Shown piece after piece: positions 16,050 to 24,250 of a stretch of 34,854 nucleotides of DNA. Source of the DNA: Desulfarculales bacterium UBA702 (GTDB taxonomy: Bacteria > Desulfobacterota > Syntrophobacteria > Syntrophobacterales > Syntrophobacteraceae). Made by a program: the position numbers and the translations under genes. Below the pieces are notes generated by a model, which made no database searches, was not told where the DNA came from, and was given only the letters and a program-made list of their open reading frames with translations. The number at the start of each line of letters is the position of its first letter. Position 1 is the first letter of the stretch. The DNA is taken from NCBI GenBank assembly GCA_002298165.1, contig DBMI01000070.1, positions 15,793 to 50,646 of the forward strand, given 5' to 3'.

Positions 16050-17297
16050 ATGAATAAGAAATACTTCAGTGATGAGAGCCGAAAAAAGGCATTGGAGCGG
16101 CGTATCAGGACCCGGCTAGTCGGACCGCCGCACAACTTCGGGATAGTTGTTCCCAGAGAACTCGCTCCCCTTTGCCTTCGGGAGCTGGGGACCCTCGGGG
16201 TAGCAGCCGGTGCTGGAGAAGTGGGAGCCGAATTTTCCGGTAAGCTCAAGGATGCCTGGCTTTGCAATCTCTGGTCGAGAACGGCCAGCAGGGTGCTTTG
16301 CCGCCTGCCTTCGTTTCGGGCGGGGGTAGCGGAGGAGCTTTTCTACAAGGTATCCGAAATAGACTGGGAACTCTGGATTGCCCCGGATATTCCGCTGGAG
16401 ATCGATTCGCATGTTGAATATTCTCGGATCAGCCATGAAGGCAAAGTGGCCGAGTTGGTGCTCGAAGGTATCGAAAAGGCAGTCCGGACAGGTCTGCCCG
16501 GTACCGGGGTACGTGGAATGGTTTTATCGGAAAATGATGCGGACGGTTCCAGGCAGGTGGGGGATGATGCCCTCAAGCAGAAGATTCTCGTGAGGCTGGA
16601 AAAGAATCACTGCCGGATAAGCCTCGACATGTCCGGGCGGCATCTGCACGAGCGGGGTTACAGGCTGGAGCATACCGGGGCTCCGCTTCGCGAGACACTT
16701 GCCGCCGCCATTTTGCTCAAATCGGAGTGGAGTGGAAATACGCCGCTCGTTGACGGCATGTGCGGGTCCGGCACCTTTCCGATTGAGGCGGCCCTGATCG
16801 CCAGAAATATTGCCCCCGGGCTCGGCCGGGAATTCCTTTTTCAGAAGTGGCCCTCGTTCCAGGAAAAAGCCTGGAAATACCTTCTGCGAAGTACCCGGGA
16901 GGCCGCACTTCCAAAGGCCCCCGCGCCGATCCTCGGGCTGGATATCGATGCCGAATCCGTGCGGGTATCAGCCCAAAATGCCAACAGGGCCGGAGTGGAA
17001 ACGGATATCGCTTTTCATCATACAGATTTTTTTGATTTTGATCCCGTGCGGGAGAAGATCAAAACCGGCCTGCTGGTGCTTAACCCCCCATACGGAAAAC
17101 GGCTGGAAGGGGGTGGAGAGCAGAGCTATGAAAAGATTGGCAACCACTTGCGGCACGCTTTCAGGGGGTGGAAATACGCGGTGCTGTGCACGTCTCGACG
17201 GGAGGCTGGAGCGATGAAAATGCCCCTCATGCGCCTCTGGTCCATCCGTCACGGAGGTACTCCCATATACGTCGCCTTGGGGCGTGTGACAACATGA
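16050..17297 (+). CDS. THUMP-domain RNA guanine-N2 methyltransferase (RlmL/Trm14-like)
   Basis: This protein probably methylates guanine N2 in rRNA or tRNA using S-adenosylmethionine. It has an N-terminal ferredoxin-like/THUMP RNA-binding part (about 20-185) and a Rossmann methyltransferase part. The latter shows VDGMCGSGTFPIEAALIA (SAM loop), LGLDID, and the catalytic LNPPYGKRL of N-methyltransferases. At 415 residues it fits the single-domain family and lacks the second (RlmK) half of E. coli RlmL. I prefer the ATG at 16050, which has AAGGG five bases upstream; in-frame starts at 16005 and 16026 are possible. It is divergent from the deacetylase gene. Confidence 0.88.
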   Translation: MNKKYFSDESRKKALERRIRTRLVGPPHNFGIVVPRELAPLCLRELGTLGVAAGAGEVGAEFSGKLKDAWLCNLWSRTASRVLCRLPSFRAGVAEELFYKVSEIDWELWIAPDIPLEIDSHVEYSRISHEGKVAELVLEGIEKAVRTGLPGTGVRGMVLSENDADGSRQVGDDALKQKILVRLEKNHCRISLDMSGRHLHERGYRLEHTGAPLRETLAAAILLKSEWSGNTPLVDGMCGSGTFPIEAALIARNIAPGLGREFLFQKWPSFQEKAWKYLLRSTREAALPKAPAPILGLDIDAESVRVSAQNANRAGVETDIAFHHTDFFDFDPVREKIKTGLLVLNPPYGKRLEGGGEQSYEKIGNHLRHAFRGWKYAVLCTSRREAGAMKMPLMRLWSIRHGGTPIYVALGRVTT

Positions 17298-17373
17298 ACC
17301 GCCTTCTTGCTTCACGGTAGCTGCATGTCTTTGTATACCTAATCATCCTTTCCGACCGATCCCTGCTCCTGCG

Positions 17374-17391
17374 CTACTTGCCGCATGGGAG
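17374..17391 (+). repeat. 18-base exact copy of the mauE-like gene's 3' end
   Basis: CTACTTGCCGCATGGGAG occurs here and again at 17751-17768, inside the last codons of the MauE-like gene. In both places a family B repeat is adjacent (17393-17433 here, 17713-17734 there). It looks like a footprint of duplication or repeat movement. Confidence 0.7.
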
Positions 17392-17392
17392 C

Positions 17393-17433
17393 GGGTAGCC
17401 CGGATTCATATCCGGGCGCGGAGCGCAAGAGGG
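17393..17433 (+). repeat. Dispersed repeat, family B, copy 2
   Basis: It begins GGGTAGCCCGGATTCATATC and ends GGGCGCGGAGCGCAAGAGG. It is nearly the exact inverse of 17552-17591 and matches 4128-4164. With the inverted copy 118 bases away it forms a BIME-like pair in the 436-base gap 17298-17733. Confidence 0.8.
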
Positions 17434-17551
17434 CTGCGATTTAGCAGTAATTTCAATTCCAAGGACAGTTTCAGGGAGATACCATTTTGCCAAACTGTTC
17501 TTCACTGCCTTTCAGCCGAGATTCATCTCGATTTCCGGCGCTTCCGCACGG

Positions 17552-17591
17552 CCTCTTGTGCTCCGCACCCGGATATGAATCCGGGCTACCC
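17552..17591 (-). repeat. Dispersed repeat, family B, copy 3 (inverted)
   Basis: On the plus strand it reads CCTCTTGTGCTCCGCACCC then GGATATGAATCCGGGCTACCC, the inverse of copy 2. Between the two copies (17434-17551) I see no gene. Confidence 0.8.
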
Positions 17592-17712
17592 TCATCCTTA
17601 CGCCCTCTTGACTCTTATTTTCACCTGCATCTGCCGCAAATTTCATTGGGCAACAAGGCCCCGGTGGGGAGACTGTGCTAGAACCAGATTCTGCCCTTGA
17701 GTTGACAGCCAT

Positions 17713-17734
17713 GGGATATAAATCCGGGCTATCC
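17713..17734 (-). repeat. Dispersed repeat, family B, partial copy 4
   Basis: GGGATATAAATCCGGGCTATCC matches the inner half of family B, in the same orientation as copy 3. It touches the stop codon of the MauE-like gene. Confidence 0.6.
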
Positions 17735-18288
17735 TATTTCTTTATGTCTTCTACTTGCCGCATGGGAGGAGGTATATCAGCTTCAGGAACATGATGATGT
17801 GTTGCATGACTCATCGCCGAAATGCTGGTGAATATATTTTTCTCAGGATGAAAAAGTGAATCGAAATAGTAGACGTGGGCCGCCATGGCTAACCATGCGA
17901 TGTTGCGCACCAGGGTTTTCCAGGTGATGGGGGCGTCGGTGCCGGAAAAACAACCGCAACCCATTGAAATTCCCCTGATTAGGGATATCGACATTGCGGC
18001 TGTGAATAGAGCCAGCATAAACGCAATCATTACAACGGCCGATTTTGACCTGATGCCGGCAACCAGCAGCAGGCCGCAGATAAGCTCCATCCAGGCCAAT
18101 ATGATGGCCATGATGTTAACGGCCCAGTATGGCACTATCTGGTATGATGCTATCGATTCGGCGAATTCGGTTATGTAGGCGATCTTATAAATGCTGGCAT
18201 ATATGAAAACCCCCCCCAGGAACAACCGGAAGGCCAGTGCAATATATCTGTTGGTGAATGTATTTTTTACCAAATTCCAGGATTCCAT
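17734..18288 (-). CDS. MauE/DoxX-family redox-associated membrane protein
   Basis: This 184-residue inner-membrane protein has four hydrophobic segments. The first (YIALAFRLFLGGVFIYASIY) is the typical opening of the MauE/DoxX group. A CxC motif in GISMGCGCFSG matches the cysteines conserved in MauE-like proteins linked to thiol redox. The tail is histidine-rich (SHATHHHVPEAD) and could bind metal. I chose the ATG at 18288: it overlaps the stop of the rhodanese gene by one base (TAATG), so translation is coupled; an ORF start at 18318 lies inside that gene. It is the last gene of the five-gene signalling operon. A role in disulfide chemistry or quinone contact is inferred. Confidence 0.83.
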   Translation of the reverse strand: MESWNLVKNTFTNRYIALAFRLFLGGVFIYASIYKIAYITEFAESIASYQIVPYWAVNIMAIILAWMELICGLLLVAGIRSKSAVVMIAFMLALFTAAMSISLIRGISMGCGCFSGTDAPITWKTLVRNIAWLAMAAHVYYFDSLFHPEKNIFTSISAMSHATHHHVPEADIPPPMRQVEDIKK

Positions 18289-20036
18289 TATTTCACCTGG
18301 TGTCCTTCCGTTTCCCATTCCCGGACCCCTCCGGGCAGGACCCTCACGTCTTCGTGGGCTCGCTTCTTTAGGCGATTGGCAAATTCAACATCGTAGAGCC
18401 TGCTCACAGTTCTTCCGTAGACGATTACGGGCCGCTTTAAATCCAGTTCGCCGAGCGTGACCGGGTACATTGTATCGAACAGCGAAAGCGGGATGTTTAT
18501 AGCCCCTTTGATATGACTGCGGTCATAGAGTTCTTTGGGCCTGGCATCTACCAGAACGGCTGCGCCTTCTTCCACCAGCTTTCGCGCCTCGACCACGGAA
18601 GCCGACGGGAAAGCCGATTTCGTGACCGACTCGGGCAGAAAGCTAATCCCCTGCGGTGCAAGGTTGAAAAGCAAACCCAATCCCAGCGCGAAGAAAAATA
18701 TCAGGGCGCAATCCAGCCAACTTGCCCTGGATACCCGCTCGGCTTCCTTCTGGACCACCATTTTAAGATGGGTGCGCGACTTTTCCAGGGCCGTGATCCG
18801 GTTCATTGCCCGTGTCAGGTCCTGTACCGTTTGGGTCAACTGCTCGTTTCGGCTGGTAAGGTCCTCATTGAGTTTTTTTATCATCGAAAAAGCCCTGGCT
18901 TTTTCCAGGTAAGCCATAAATCCGGCCATCTGACCGGCCATAAGGCTCCTCTCATTCGAGGATAAAGAATTGCCTGAAACAGGCGGTCCAAACGCCGCTA
19001 TCCCCATGCATGAGAGGTCGATCACGAAGAAAAACGCGCATTCGGGTTCTATGTCAATGCCCGCCTCCTTGAAAATCCCGGGTGCATCGAAGCGGCCAAA
19101 GCTCATATTAGTAAGGGATTTTGGCTCTGTTTTATCAAAAGCGCTGTAGAGCAGCATCTCGCATACCTGCGGATGTAGCGCCTTTCCATTCTCGATCCCC
19201 CGGTAGGCACTCTTCGCAACCCTGTCTTCCCGGTCATATACCAGGATAAATCCTTTTTCGATTCCAATCGGTCCCATTGACGCAAGCAGGAAAAGCCTGA
19301 GCAGTTCATCCTCATCTATAAGGGATCTAAGCTCGGCATTTAGGTCCATGAGAGACTCGATATGAAAATAGCGCTTTTCGAGATTCTGGCGAGTTTGCCC
19401 GAAATCCTCGATTGTAGCTTCCAGTTCGGCATTCTTTTTTAGTAGATCCGCGTTCATCTGCTGGATATTCATAAGGGAAATCGCGTGGGAAAGGGAGTTC
19501 GCGAGAATATTTGCCAAGTTTAGCAGAACGCTGTTGTCCTGTTCGCTCAGGGGTTCGCCGGTGATGCGCTCACCAAGCGCCAGGAGGCAGGAGAACCCTC
19601 CCGGCAGGAGGTCGGAAAGGATTAGGACCTGCATGTGGGCCGAGCAAAGTCCCTGGCCCGTGATGGCATCTCCCGTAATGACCTTCACCCTTGGTGTTGT
19701 GCCTAAGGGTTTGCCCCTCTCGGAAAAATATTTTTTGCTAATCTCGGGGATATTGTTGCTGATTTCATTTAGAGCGGGATCGGGAATCCCACGGCCGGCA
19801 ACGAGGCCTTGGCCTGTATCCGTGTTGATTACCGCGCCTATACCCTGGACAATTCCCAGTGCCCCCATGACCATGAGGAGGAATCGGTCCAGGATTTGCC
19901 TTGGCTGAACAAGATCGGCAAGCTCTCTCGAAGTATCGAGAAGCGTCTGAAGGTAAAATGCCTTCTTTTCAAGGTTTTCAAGGCTCTTCCGCGGTTCCAG
20001 GAGAGGCAAATCTGTTTTGTCCACGCCATCTACCAT
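18288..20036 (-). CDS. GAF-GAF-transmembrane-rhodanese fusion protein with inactive rhodanese site
   Basis: This 582-residue protein has two GAF-like sensory domains (about 25-190 and 225-385), each followed by coiled coil. One membrane helix (about 441-459, LDCALIFFFALGLGLLF) then leads to a C-terminal rhodanese domain (475-582). The rhodanese shows VLVDARP and YDRSHIKGAINIPLS, but the active-site loop reads VYGRTVSR with Gly541 where the catalytic cysteine belongs, so sulfur transfer is not expected. With one helix the rhodanese would face the periplasm and the GAF part the cytoplasm. It starts one base inside the previous stop (TAATG) and ends one base inside the MauE-like start. It may transmit or bind rather than catalyse. 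Confidence 0.87.
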   Translation of the reverse strand: MVDGVDKTDLPLLEPRKSLENLEKKAFYLQTLLDTSRELADLVQPRQILDRFLLMVMGALGIVQGIGAVINTDTGQGLVAGRGIPDPALNEISNNIPEISKKYFSERGKPLGTTPRVKVITGDAITGQGLCSAHMQVLILSDLLPGGFSCLLALGERITGEPLSEQDNSVLLNLANILANSLSHAISLMNIQQMNADLLKKNAELEATIEDFGQTRQNLEKRYFHIESLMDLNAELRSLIDEDELLRLFLLASMGPIGIEKGFILVYDREDRVAKSAYRGIENGKALHPQVCEMLLYSAFDKTEPKSLTNMSFGRFDAPGIFKEAGIDIEPECAFFFVIDLSCMGIAAFGPPVSGNSLSSNERSLMAGQMAGFMAYLEKARAFSMIKKLNEDLTSRNEQLTQTVQDLTRAMNRITALEKSRTHLKMVVQKEAERVSRASWLDCALIFFFALGLGLLFNLAPQGISFLPESVTKSAFPSASVVEARKLVEEGAAVLVDARPKELYDRSHIKGAINIPLSLFDTMYPVTLGELDLKRPVIVYGRTVSRLYDVEFANRLKKRAHEDVRVLPGGVREWETEGHQVK

Positions 20037-20746
20037 TAATTTTTTGGAACATCTTCGAAGGTTTCGTATACTTTGACCAGATTGGCTATTCCCACCATCT
20101 TGAAAACCGTCCTGTAGTTTTCAGAAAGACCGGCTATTTCGACGTTTTGGCCGTATCTTCGCGCATCCAGGAGCAATTGGGTCAGAATCGATATGCCGGC
20201 GCCGTTTACAGAGGCATCTTGATCGAAGAGCAGCAGGATCTTTGGCTTGCCGGTTTTCTCGGCGTCCTGAAAGACTTTCAGCAGACTTGATTCGGAACTC
20301 GATGTAAGTCCGCCGCGCAGGTGTATAACCGCTATTTCGCCCCTGACCTCGAGGTATATTTGCTTCTCGCTGTTCCTGTGAAACTCGATCCGCTCCCCGG
20401 CCCTTCTGAGGGCCTGCTCCAGATACCTGCGCTGGATTGGCTTGTTTATGAAATCTGTCGCATCGAGGTTCAGCGCCTTTATTGCCAGATCCATGTCTCC
20501 GTGGCCGGTTATTACGATAACCTCGGCTTTGGGGTTGGAGCCCTTGATAAGTCTCAATACTTCGATTCCATCCATTCCCGGCATCTTTATGTCGGTAATT
20601 ACAAGGGGCGGCCTCTCCCGCTCGAAGACCTCAATGCCTTCCCTGCCGTTTTCGGCCGTGAGCACATCATATCCATGCGCGCTCAGAAGCAACCGGAACA
20701 TATCCAGAGTGGGTTTTTCATCATCGATTATTAATATTTTTTTCAT
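20036..20746 (-). CDS. Response regulator: receiver-STAS, no DNA-binding domain
   Basis: This 236-residue protein has an N-terminal receiver (1-118) with the acidic pair Asp8/Asp9, phospho-acceptor Asp52 (in VITDIKMPG), Thr80 and Lys102. A C-terminal STAS domain follows (about 128-232), like anti-anti-sigma factors. In STAS proteins of the SpoIIAA type the acceptor sits in a DSSG motif; here the matching place reads NGAG (181-184), so it cannot be serine-phosphorylated. The receiver would therefore be the switch that controls STAS binding to a partner. GGAGG lies four bases before the ATG. The kinase gene ends 19 bases upstream, and its stop overlaps the next start. No RsbW-like partner is encoded in this window. 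Confidence 0.9.
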   Translation of the reverse strand: MKKILIIDDEKPTLDMFRLLLSAHGYDVLTAENGREGIEVFERERPPLVITDIKMPGMDGIEVLRLIKGSNPKAEVIVITGHGDMDLAIKALNLDATDFINKPIQRRYLEQALRRAGERIEFHRNSEKQIYLEVRGEIAVIHLRGGLTSSSESSLLKVFQDAEKTGKPKILLLFDQDASVNGAGISILTQLLLDARRYGQNVEIAGLSENYRTVFKMVGIANLVKVYETFEDVPKN

Positions 20747-20765
20747 CTGTCCTCCATGGAGGAAA

Positions 20766-22763
20766 TCAGGCAGCCGGAAAGCTCACCCGAAACGTAGTGC
20801 CTTCTCCCTGCCTGCTGAAGACCTGGACATCGCCGTCGTAGTCCTTGATGATGCCGTACAAAATGGCAAGGCCGAGCCCCATGTCGTGGCTCGTCTCCTT
20901 TGTGCTGAAAAAGGGTTCGAAAATCTTGTCTTTTATCTCTTCGGGAATACCCGGTCCGTTATCCTCGACTTCGGCCACCACGCGCCGGCCCTTCTCGTAT
21001 GTTCGTATCACAACCAGCCCCTCTTCCCTGACCGGGGCCGAGTCGTTTTTCTCGTTGATGGCATCCCGCGCATTCGTTACCAAGTTGAAGAAAACCTGCT
21101 GCAAACGGTTATCATGGGCCAGCACACGGGGAATATTTTCGGACAAATCGAGTCTGATATGAATGTTCTCAAGCTCCAACTGCCTGCGTACGATCGAAAG
21201 TACGCTTTTGACAGGTTTATTCATATCAACTTTTTCCCTGCTCAGGCCCGCTTTTTTTCCGAAAGACCGGAGGGTGTTGATAATATCGGCAGCCCTGTCA
21301 ACTTGCGCACTTATCTCCGAAACCACCTGGAGCAGATCGTCCGGAGGTATTTCTCGCCGGCTTTCGACCATCATCGAGAGATACTCACCACCCATCTTGA
21401 TCGCGTTCAGGGGCTGATTCAACTCATGGGCTATTCCAGCCGACATTTCGCCAAGCGACCTCAGTTTGCTTGCCTGAATCAACTGGGCGTCTTTTTCCAT
21501 CATCTCAGTTATATCAACCGCGGCAATAATGATGGCCGGGTTGTCGCCGTAGCTGATCTGGCATGCATGTAAATTAACGAAAAAGGGTTTGTCACCTTTC
21601 TTGCGGTGAAGCACTTTTTCGAATGAAACCCGCCCCACTGATGCTCCCTTGGCTACGAACGTCGTGATGGATCTTGTGCCCGCGGGTTCAAGATCCAGGA
21701 AGGATTTTCCAGCCATCTCATTTTCCTCGAAACCATATAATTCGACGGCACGAGGGTTGGCATCGATTATCCGAAAAGTTTGGGGATCAACGACAAATAT
21801 CGGGTCGGGACCGCTGTCGAAAAGAGAACGATACTTTTCCTCCGACTGATGCAGCTTCCTCCGGTACAGCTTTATGCTCCAGACCATGTTGTGGAATGAA
21901 TCGGCAAGCTGAACCACTTCGTCGCCGGAGCGTTTCCGGTAGAATGCGCATTTGTCGCACCTGGGCCGGTCCTTTGTGGAAGCCGGGCGGCCAGCGGATG
22001 AAGACAGGTGGTCGAAATGCCAGCAGGGAAGGTCGGAATCCAGGTATGCCGGACATTGTGACATGTCCCAGGTACCGCCGGTTACTCCCCCCAGGTCGAC
22101 CTCGATATCGAAATTTCCGCGGCTAAGTTCGTCCGAAATTCCTATCAGCCTGTATATCGGCATTGTTATATGCTTCGCGAGCCAGTGGCTCATCAGGAAT
22201 ACGAGCACGATGACAAGGGAGATAAAGCCGAGGAAGGTGTTTCTCAGGGCCGATACGAGGTTGTCGATATGGTTCTTGTTCAAACCGACGTGGACCGTGC
22301 CGATCCTGTAAATTCCCTCTCTTGCCGGAGTGGCTATATCGTAGGCGGCCTGCCCGAATACATACAATAATTGCACGCTCTTGTCCTGCTCGGGGAGCAC
22401 GGGGTTGGCGAACCGTATATCCTCCGGAAACTGACGGGTGAATGTATGGCTGATTACGTTATCTTCGTTATCAACCACAAAGATGTAGGAAATCAGGTGC
22501 TTGCGTTCGATTAGCTGAGATTCGTCAAAAATCAGGCTGAGCAGCATTGGGTAATTCTTGTCCAGGATAAAGCTGCTTCCCCTTTCTGCTATTGTCCTTG
22601 CAATTGCGGCGCCCCTTAGTTCCAGCTCCGAGATCAGGCTCGATACGATAATCCAGCGCGCGAGGGTGGCAATGGCCAAGCTGATTATCAGCAGCACCCC
22701 AAGTATCGAAAAGAATATCTTGTTTTTAAGGCTGATTTTATTCAGCCGTGCGACTATGGACAT
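20766..22763 (-). CDS. Sensor histidine kinase: periplasmic sensor, HAMP with Cys cluster, PAS, kinase
   Basis: This 665-residue inner-membrane kinase has TM1 (about 17-40), an extracytoplasmic CACHE-like domain (about 41-174), TM2 (175-193), HAMP (194-300), PAS (305-425), a dimerisation domain with His446 (in SAGIAHELNQPL), and an ATPase domain (NLVTNARDA, VEDNGPGIP, MGLGLAILYG). The HAMP is interrupted by about 50 residues with four cysteines: CPAY (Cys237), CWHF (Cys247) and CDKC (269, 272). This resembles the cysteine motif of 'two-CW' domain proteins and may bind metal or sense redox state. Its ATG overlaps the stop of the binding-protein gene by one base. The receiver-STAS protein just downstream is its likely partner. 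Confidence 0.92.
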   Translation of the reverse strand: MSIVARLNKISLKNKIFFSILGVLLIISLAIATLARWIIVSSLISELELRGAAIARTIAERGSSFILDKNYPMLLSLIFDESQLIERKHLISYIFVVDNEDNVISHTFTRQFPEDIRFANPVLPEQDKSVQLLYVFGQAAYDIATPAREGIYRIGTVHVGLNKNHIDNLVSALRNTFLGFISLVIVLVFLMSHWLAKHITMPIYRLIGISDELSRGNFDIEVDLGGVTGGTWDMSQCPAYLDSDLPCWHFDHLSSSAGRPASTKDRPRCDKCAFYRKRSGDEVVQLADSFHNMVWSIKLYRRKLHQSEEKYRSLFDSGPDPIFVVDPQTFRIIDANPRAVELYGFEENEMAGKSFLDLEPAGTRSITTFVAKGASVGRVSFEKVLHRKKGDKPFFVNLHACQISYGDNPAIIIAAVDITEMMEKDAQLIQASKLRSLGEMSAGIAHELNQPLNAIKMGGEYLSMMVESRREIPPDDLLQVVSEISAQVDRAADIINTLRSFGKKAGLSREKVDMNKPVKSVLSIVRRQLELENIHIRLDLSENIPRVLAHDNRLQQVFFNLVTNARDAINEKNDSAPVREEGLVVIRTYEKGRRVVAEVEDNGPGIPEEIKDKIFEPFFSTKETSHDMGLGLAILYGIIKDYDGDVQVFSRQGEGTTFRVSFPAA

Positions 22764-24016
22764 CAGGATTCGCCATCTCCCTCCGAAGTTTTACCTTCCA
22801 TCCTTTCCTTGATTAGCGACCAATCCTTCAACAGCACAAAGCTGCCGTTGCGAAGAATCGTAAAGTAGACTTTATCAAAGCCCTGGTGGTCGCTCGGGGT
22901 GAAAGACAGATCATTGTAAGGAAGCAGTGGAAAATTCTGGATTGATTCAATTGCGTCTATGAAGCCCTCCCGGGTCAGGTTTCTGCCCGCCCTTTGCAGG
23001 CCCTCGACCAGAACCCTTGCATTTAGATAACCCTCCAGTCCCACGAAGTTGGGCTTATCTTCGGGGAAGTAGCGTTTCAGCAAAACAGGGTATTCCGACG
23101 CACTGCCAAGCAGTTCCCCCGATTCCGGCCCCTCGGGCGGCGGAACCACCTGCGAAACGATCAGAACTATATCGGATGGGGATTCGAGCCTCCGGGCAAG
23201 CTCCTCGGCTCCCGTAAACGAAACGGTATAAAAAACCGGGTTGAACCGTTTCGAGTGTGCGAGTCTGACGAATTGGGCGCATGGGCCGTAAGTACCGATC
23301 ATAACGACCGCCTGTGCGCCCGATGCCATTATCTTGTCGAGTCCTTCCTCGATATCCTGAGCGCCCCGGACGTAGGAGCCTCGTGCCACCGGAGCGAGGC
23401 TGTACTTCTTGAGCGCAAGCTCCGCGCCGGTTAGTCCGTCAAACCCATAAGCGTCGTATTGATAAAAGACGGCAATTTTGGTCATTCCCAGGTTTTCTAC
23501 AAGGTGTGAAATGACCGCACCCGTTTCCTGGTAGTAAGATGCCCGAACGTTTATTACATATCTGCTGAGCGGTTCCCTCAGGGCATTGGCGCCCGTGAAC
23601 ATGCCGAGCAAAGGGACCTTTGCTTCCTTGACCATGGGAAGGATTTTGACCGTAGTTGGGGTACCGACATAGGAGAAAAGCGCAAATACCTGGTCTTTGA
23701 TTATAAGTCGCTGTGTGTTGGCCAGGCATTTGGGAGGGTCGTAGCTGTCATCGTAGGCAATTACCCGGATTGTTCTGCCATGGATTCCGCCACTCTCATT
23801 TATGTGTTTGATATAACACATGTATCCGCGCATTGTCTGGGTGCCTAGATAGCTCGCGTGGCCTTCCAGGGCAAGTGAGGAACCCAGAATGATTTCAGTA
23901 TCGGTAAATCCGGGGGCGCCCGGCTCGGGCTCTGGCAGGTTCAATTGACGTTCACAGGCAGGCAGCAAGCAAAAAATAGCCAAGGCAGCGACAAGTGCGT
24001 GGATGTATCGCAACAA
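22763..24016 (-). CDS. Binding-protein-like lipoprotein (type I periplasmic fold), likely sensor component
   Basis: This 417-residue protein resembles the branched-chain amino-acid binding proteins of ABC importers (EIILGSSLALEGHASYLG near the start, GIHGRTIRVIAYDDSYDP). The leader ends LLPAC, so Cys21 is the likely lipid-modified residue. No ABC permease or ATPase gene is nearby; instead its stop overlaps the start of a histidine kinase, so I infer that it binds a ligand and reports to the kinase's outer domain. The start is TTG (24016-24014), with AAGGAG upstream; a second TTG follows directly. It is the first gene of the operon. The ligand is unknown: an amino acid, amide or small aromatic acid would fit the family. 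Confidence 0.87.
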   Translation of the reverse strand: MLRYIHALVAALAIFCLLPACERQLNLPEPEPGAPGFTDTEIILGSSLALEGHASYLGTQTMRGYMCYIKHINESGGIHGRTIRVIAYDDSYDPPKCLANTQRLIIKDQVFALFSYVGTPTTVKILPMVKEAKVPLLGMFTGANALREPLSRYVINVRASYYQETGAVISHLVENLGMTKIAVFYQYDAYGFDGLTGAELALKKYSLAPVARGSYVRGAQDIEEGLDKIMASGAQAVVMIGTYGPCAQFVRLAHSKRFNPVFYTVSFTGAEELARRLESPSDIVLIVSQVVPPPEGPESGELLGSASEYPVLLKRYFPEDKPNFVGLEGYLNARVLVEGLQRAGRNLTREGFIDAIESIQNFPLLPYNDLSFTPSDHQGFDKVYFTILRNGSFVLLKDWSLIKERMEGKTSEGDGES

Positions 24017-24053
24017 TGAAGACTCCTTGCAGCAGGAACCGGTAATTAGAGCC

Positions 24054-24071
24054 TGCCGGAAAGATCCGGCA
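24054..24071. promoter_or_regulatory. Leader hairpin before the signalling operon
   Basis: TGCCGGA (24054-24060) pairs with TCCGGCA (24065-24071) around AAGA, about 40 bases before the TTG start. No T-run follows on the minus strand, so it is not a clear terminator; it may affect translation or simply be a small palindrome. The rest of 24017-24250 is gene-free and should hold the operon promoter; a TATACT on the minus strand at 24157-24162 is a possible -10 without a good -35. Confidence 0.35.
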
Positions 24072-24250
24072 AGAAACCGAGCTTGAGCCTGAGCTTTGGA
24101 TCACAAGATAGGAGTTTTCACCAACCTGATTGTAAATTCAGAAAGATTCACCTACCAGTATAGATCGTAATTTGCACTAATGGAAGAGAAACCCCGCTTT
24201 GCTAAATGGATTTGTTTGATTGATTTATCTTAGAGCTTGCCGGGGGCTGA

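Noticed and set aside
22763..24016. Branched-chain amino-acid ABC importer
   Set aside because: Only the binding-protein-like gene is present; no permease or ATPase gene lies in the window and the gene overlaps a kinase start.
24054..24071. Riboswitch or attenuator upstream of the signalling operon
   Set aside because: Only one short stem is visible, with no alternative pairing, T-run or known aptamer motif.
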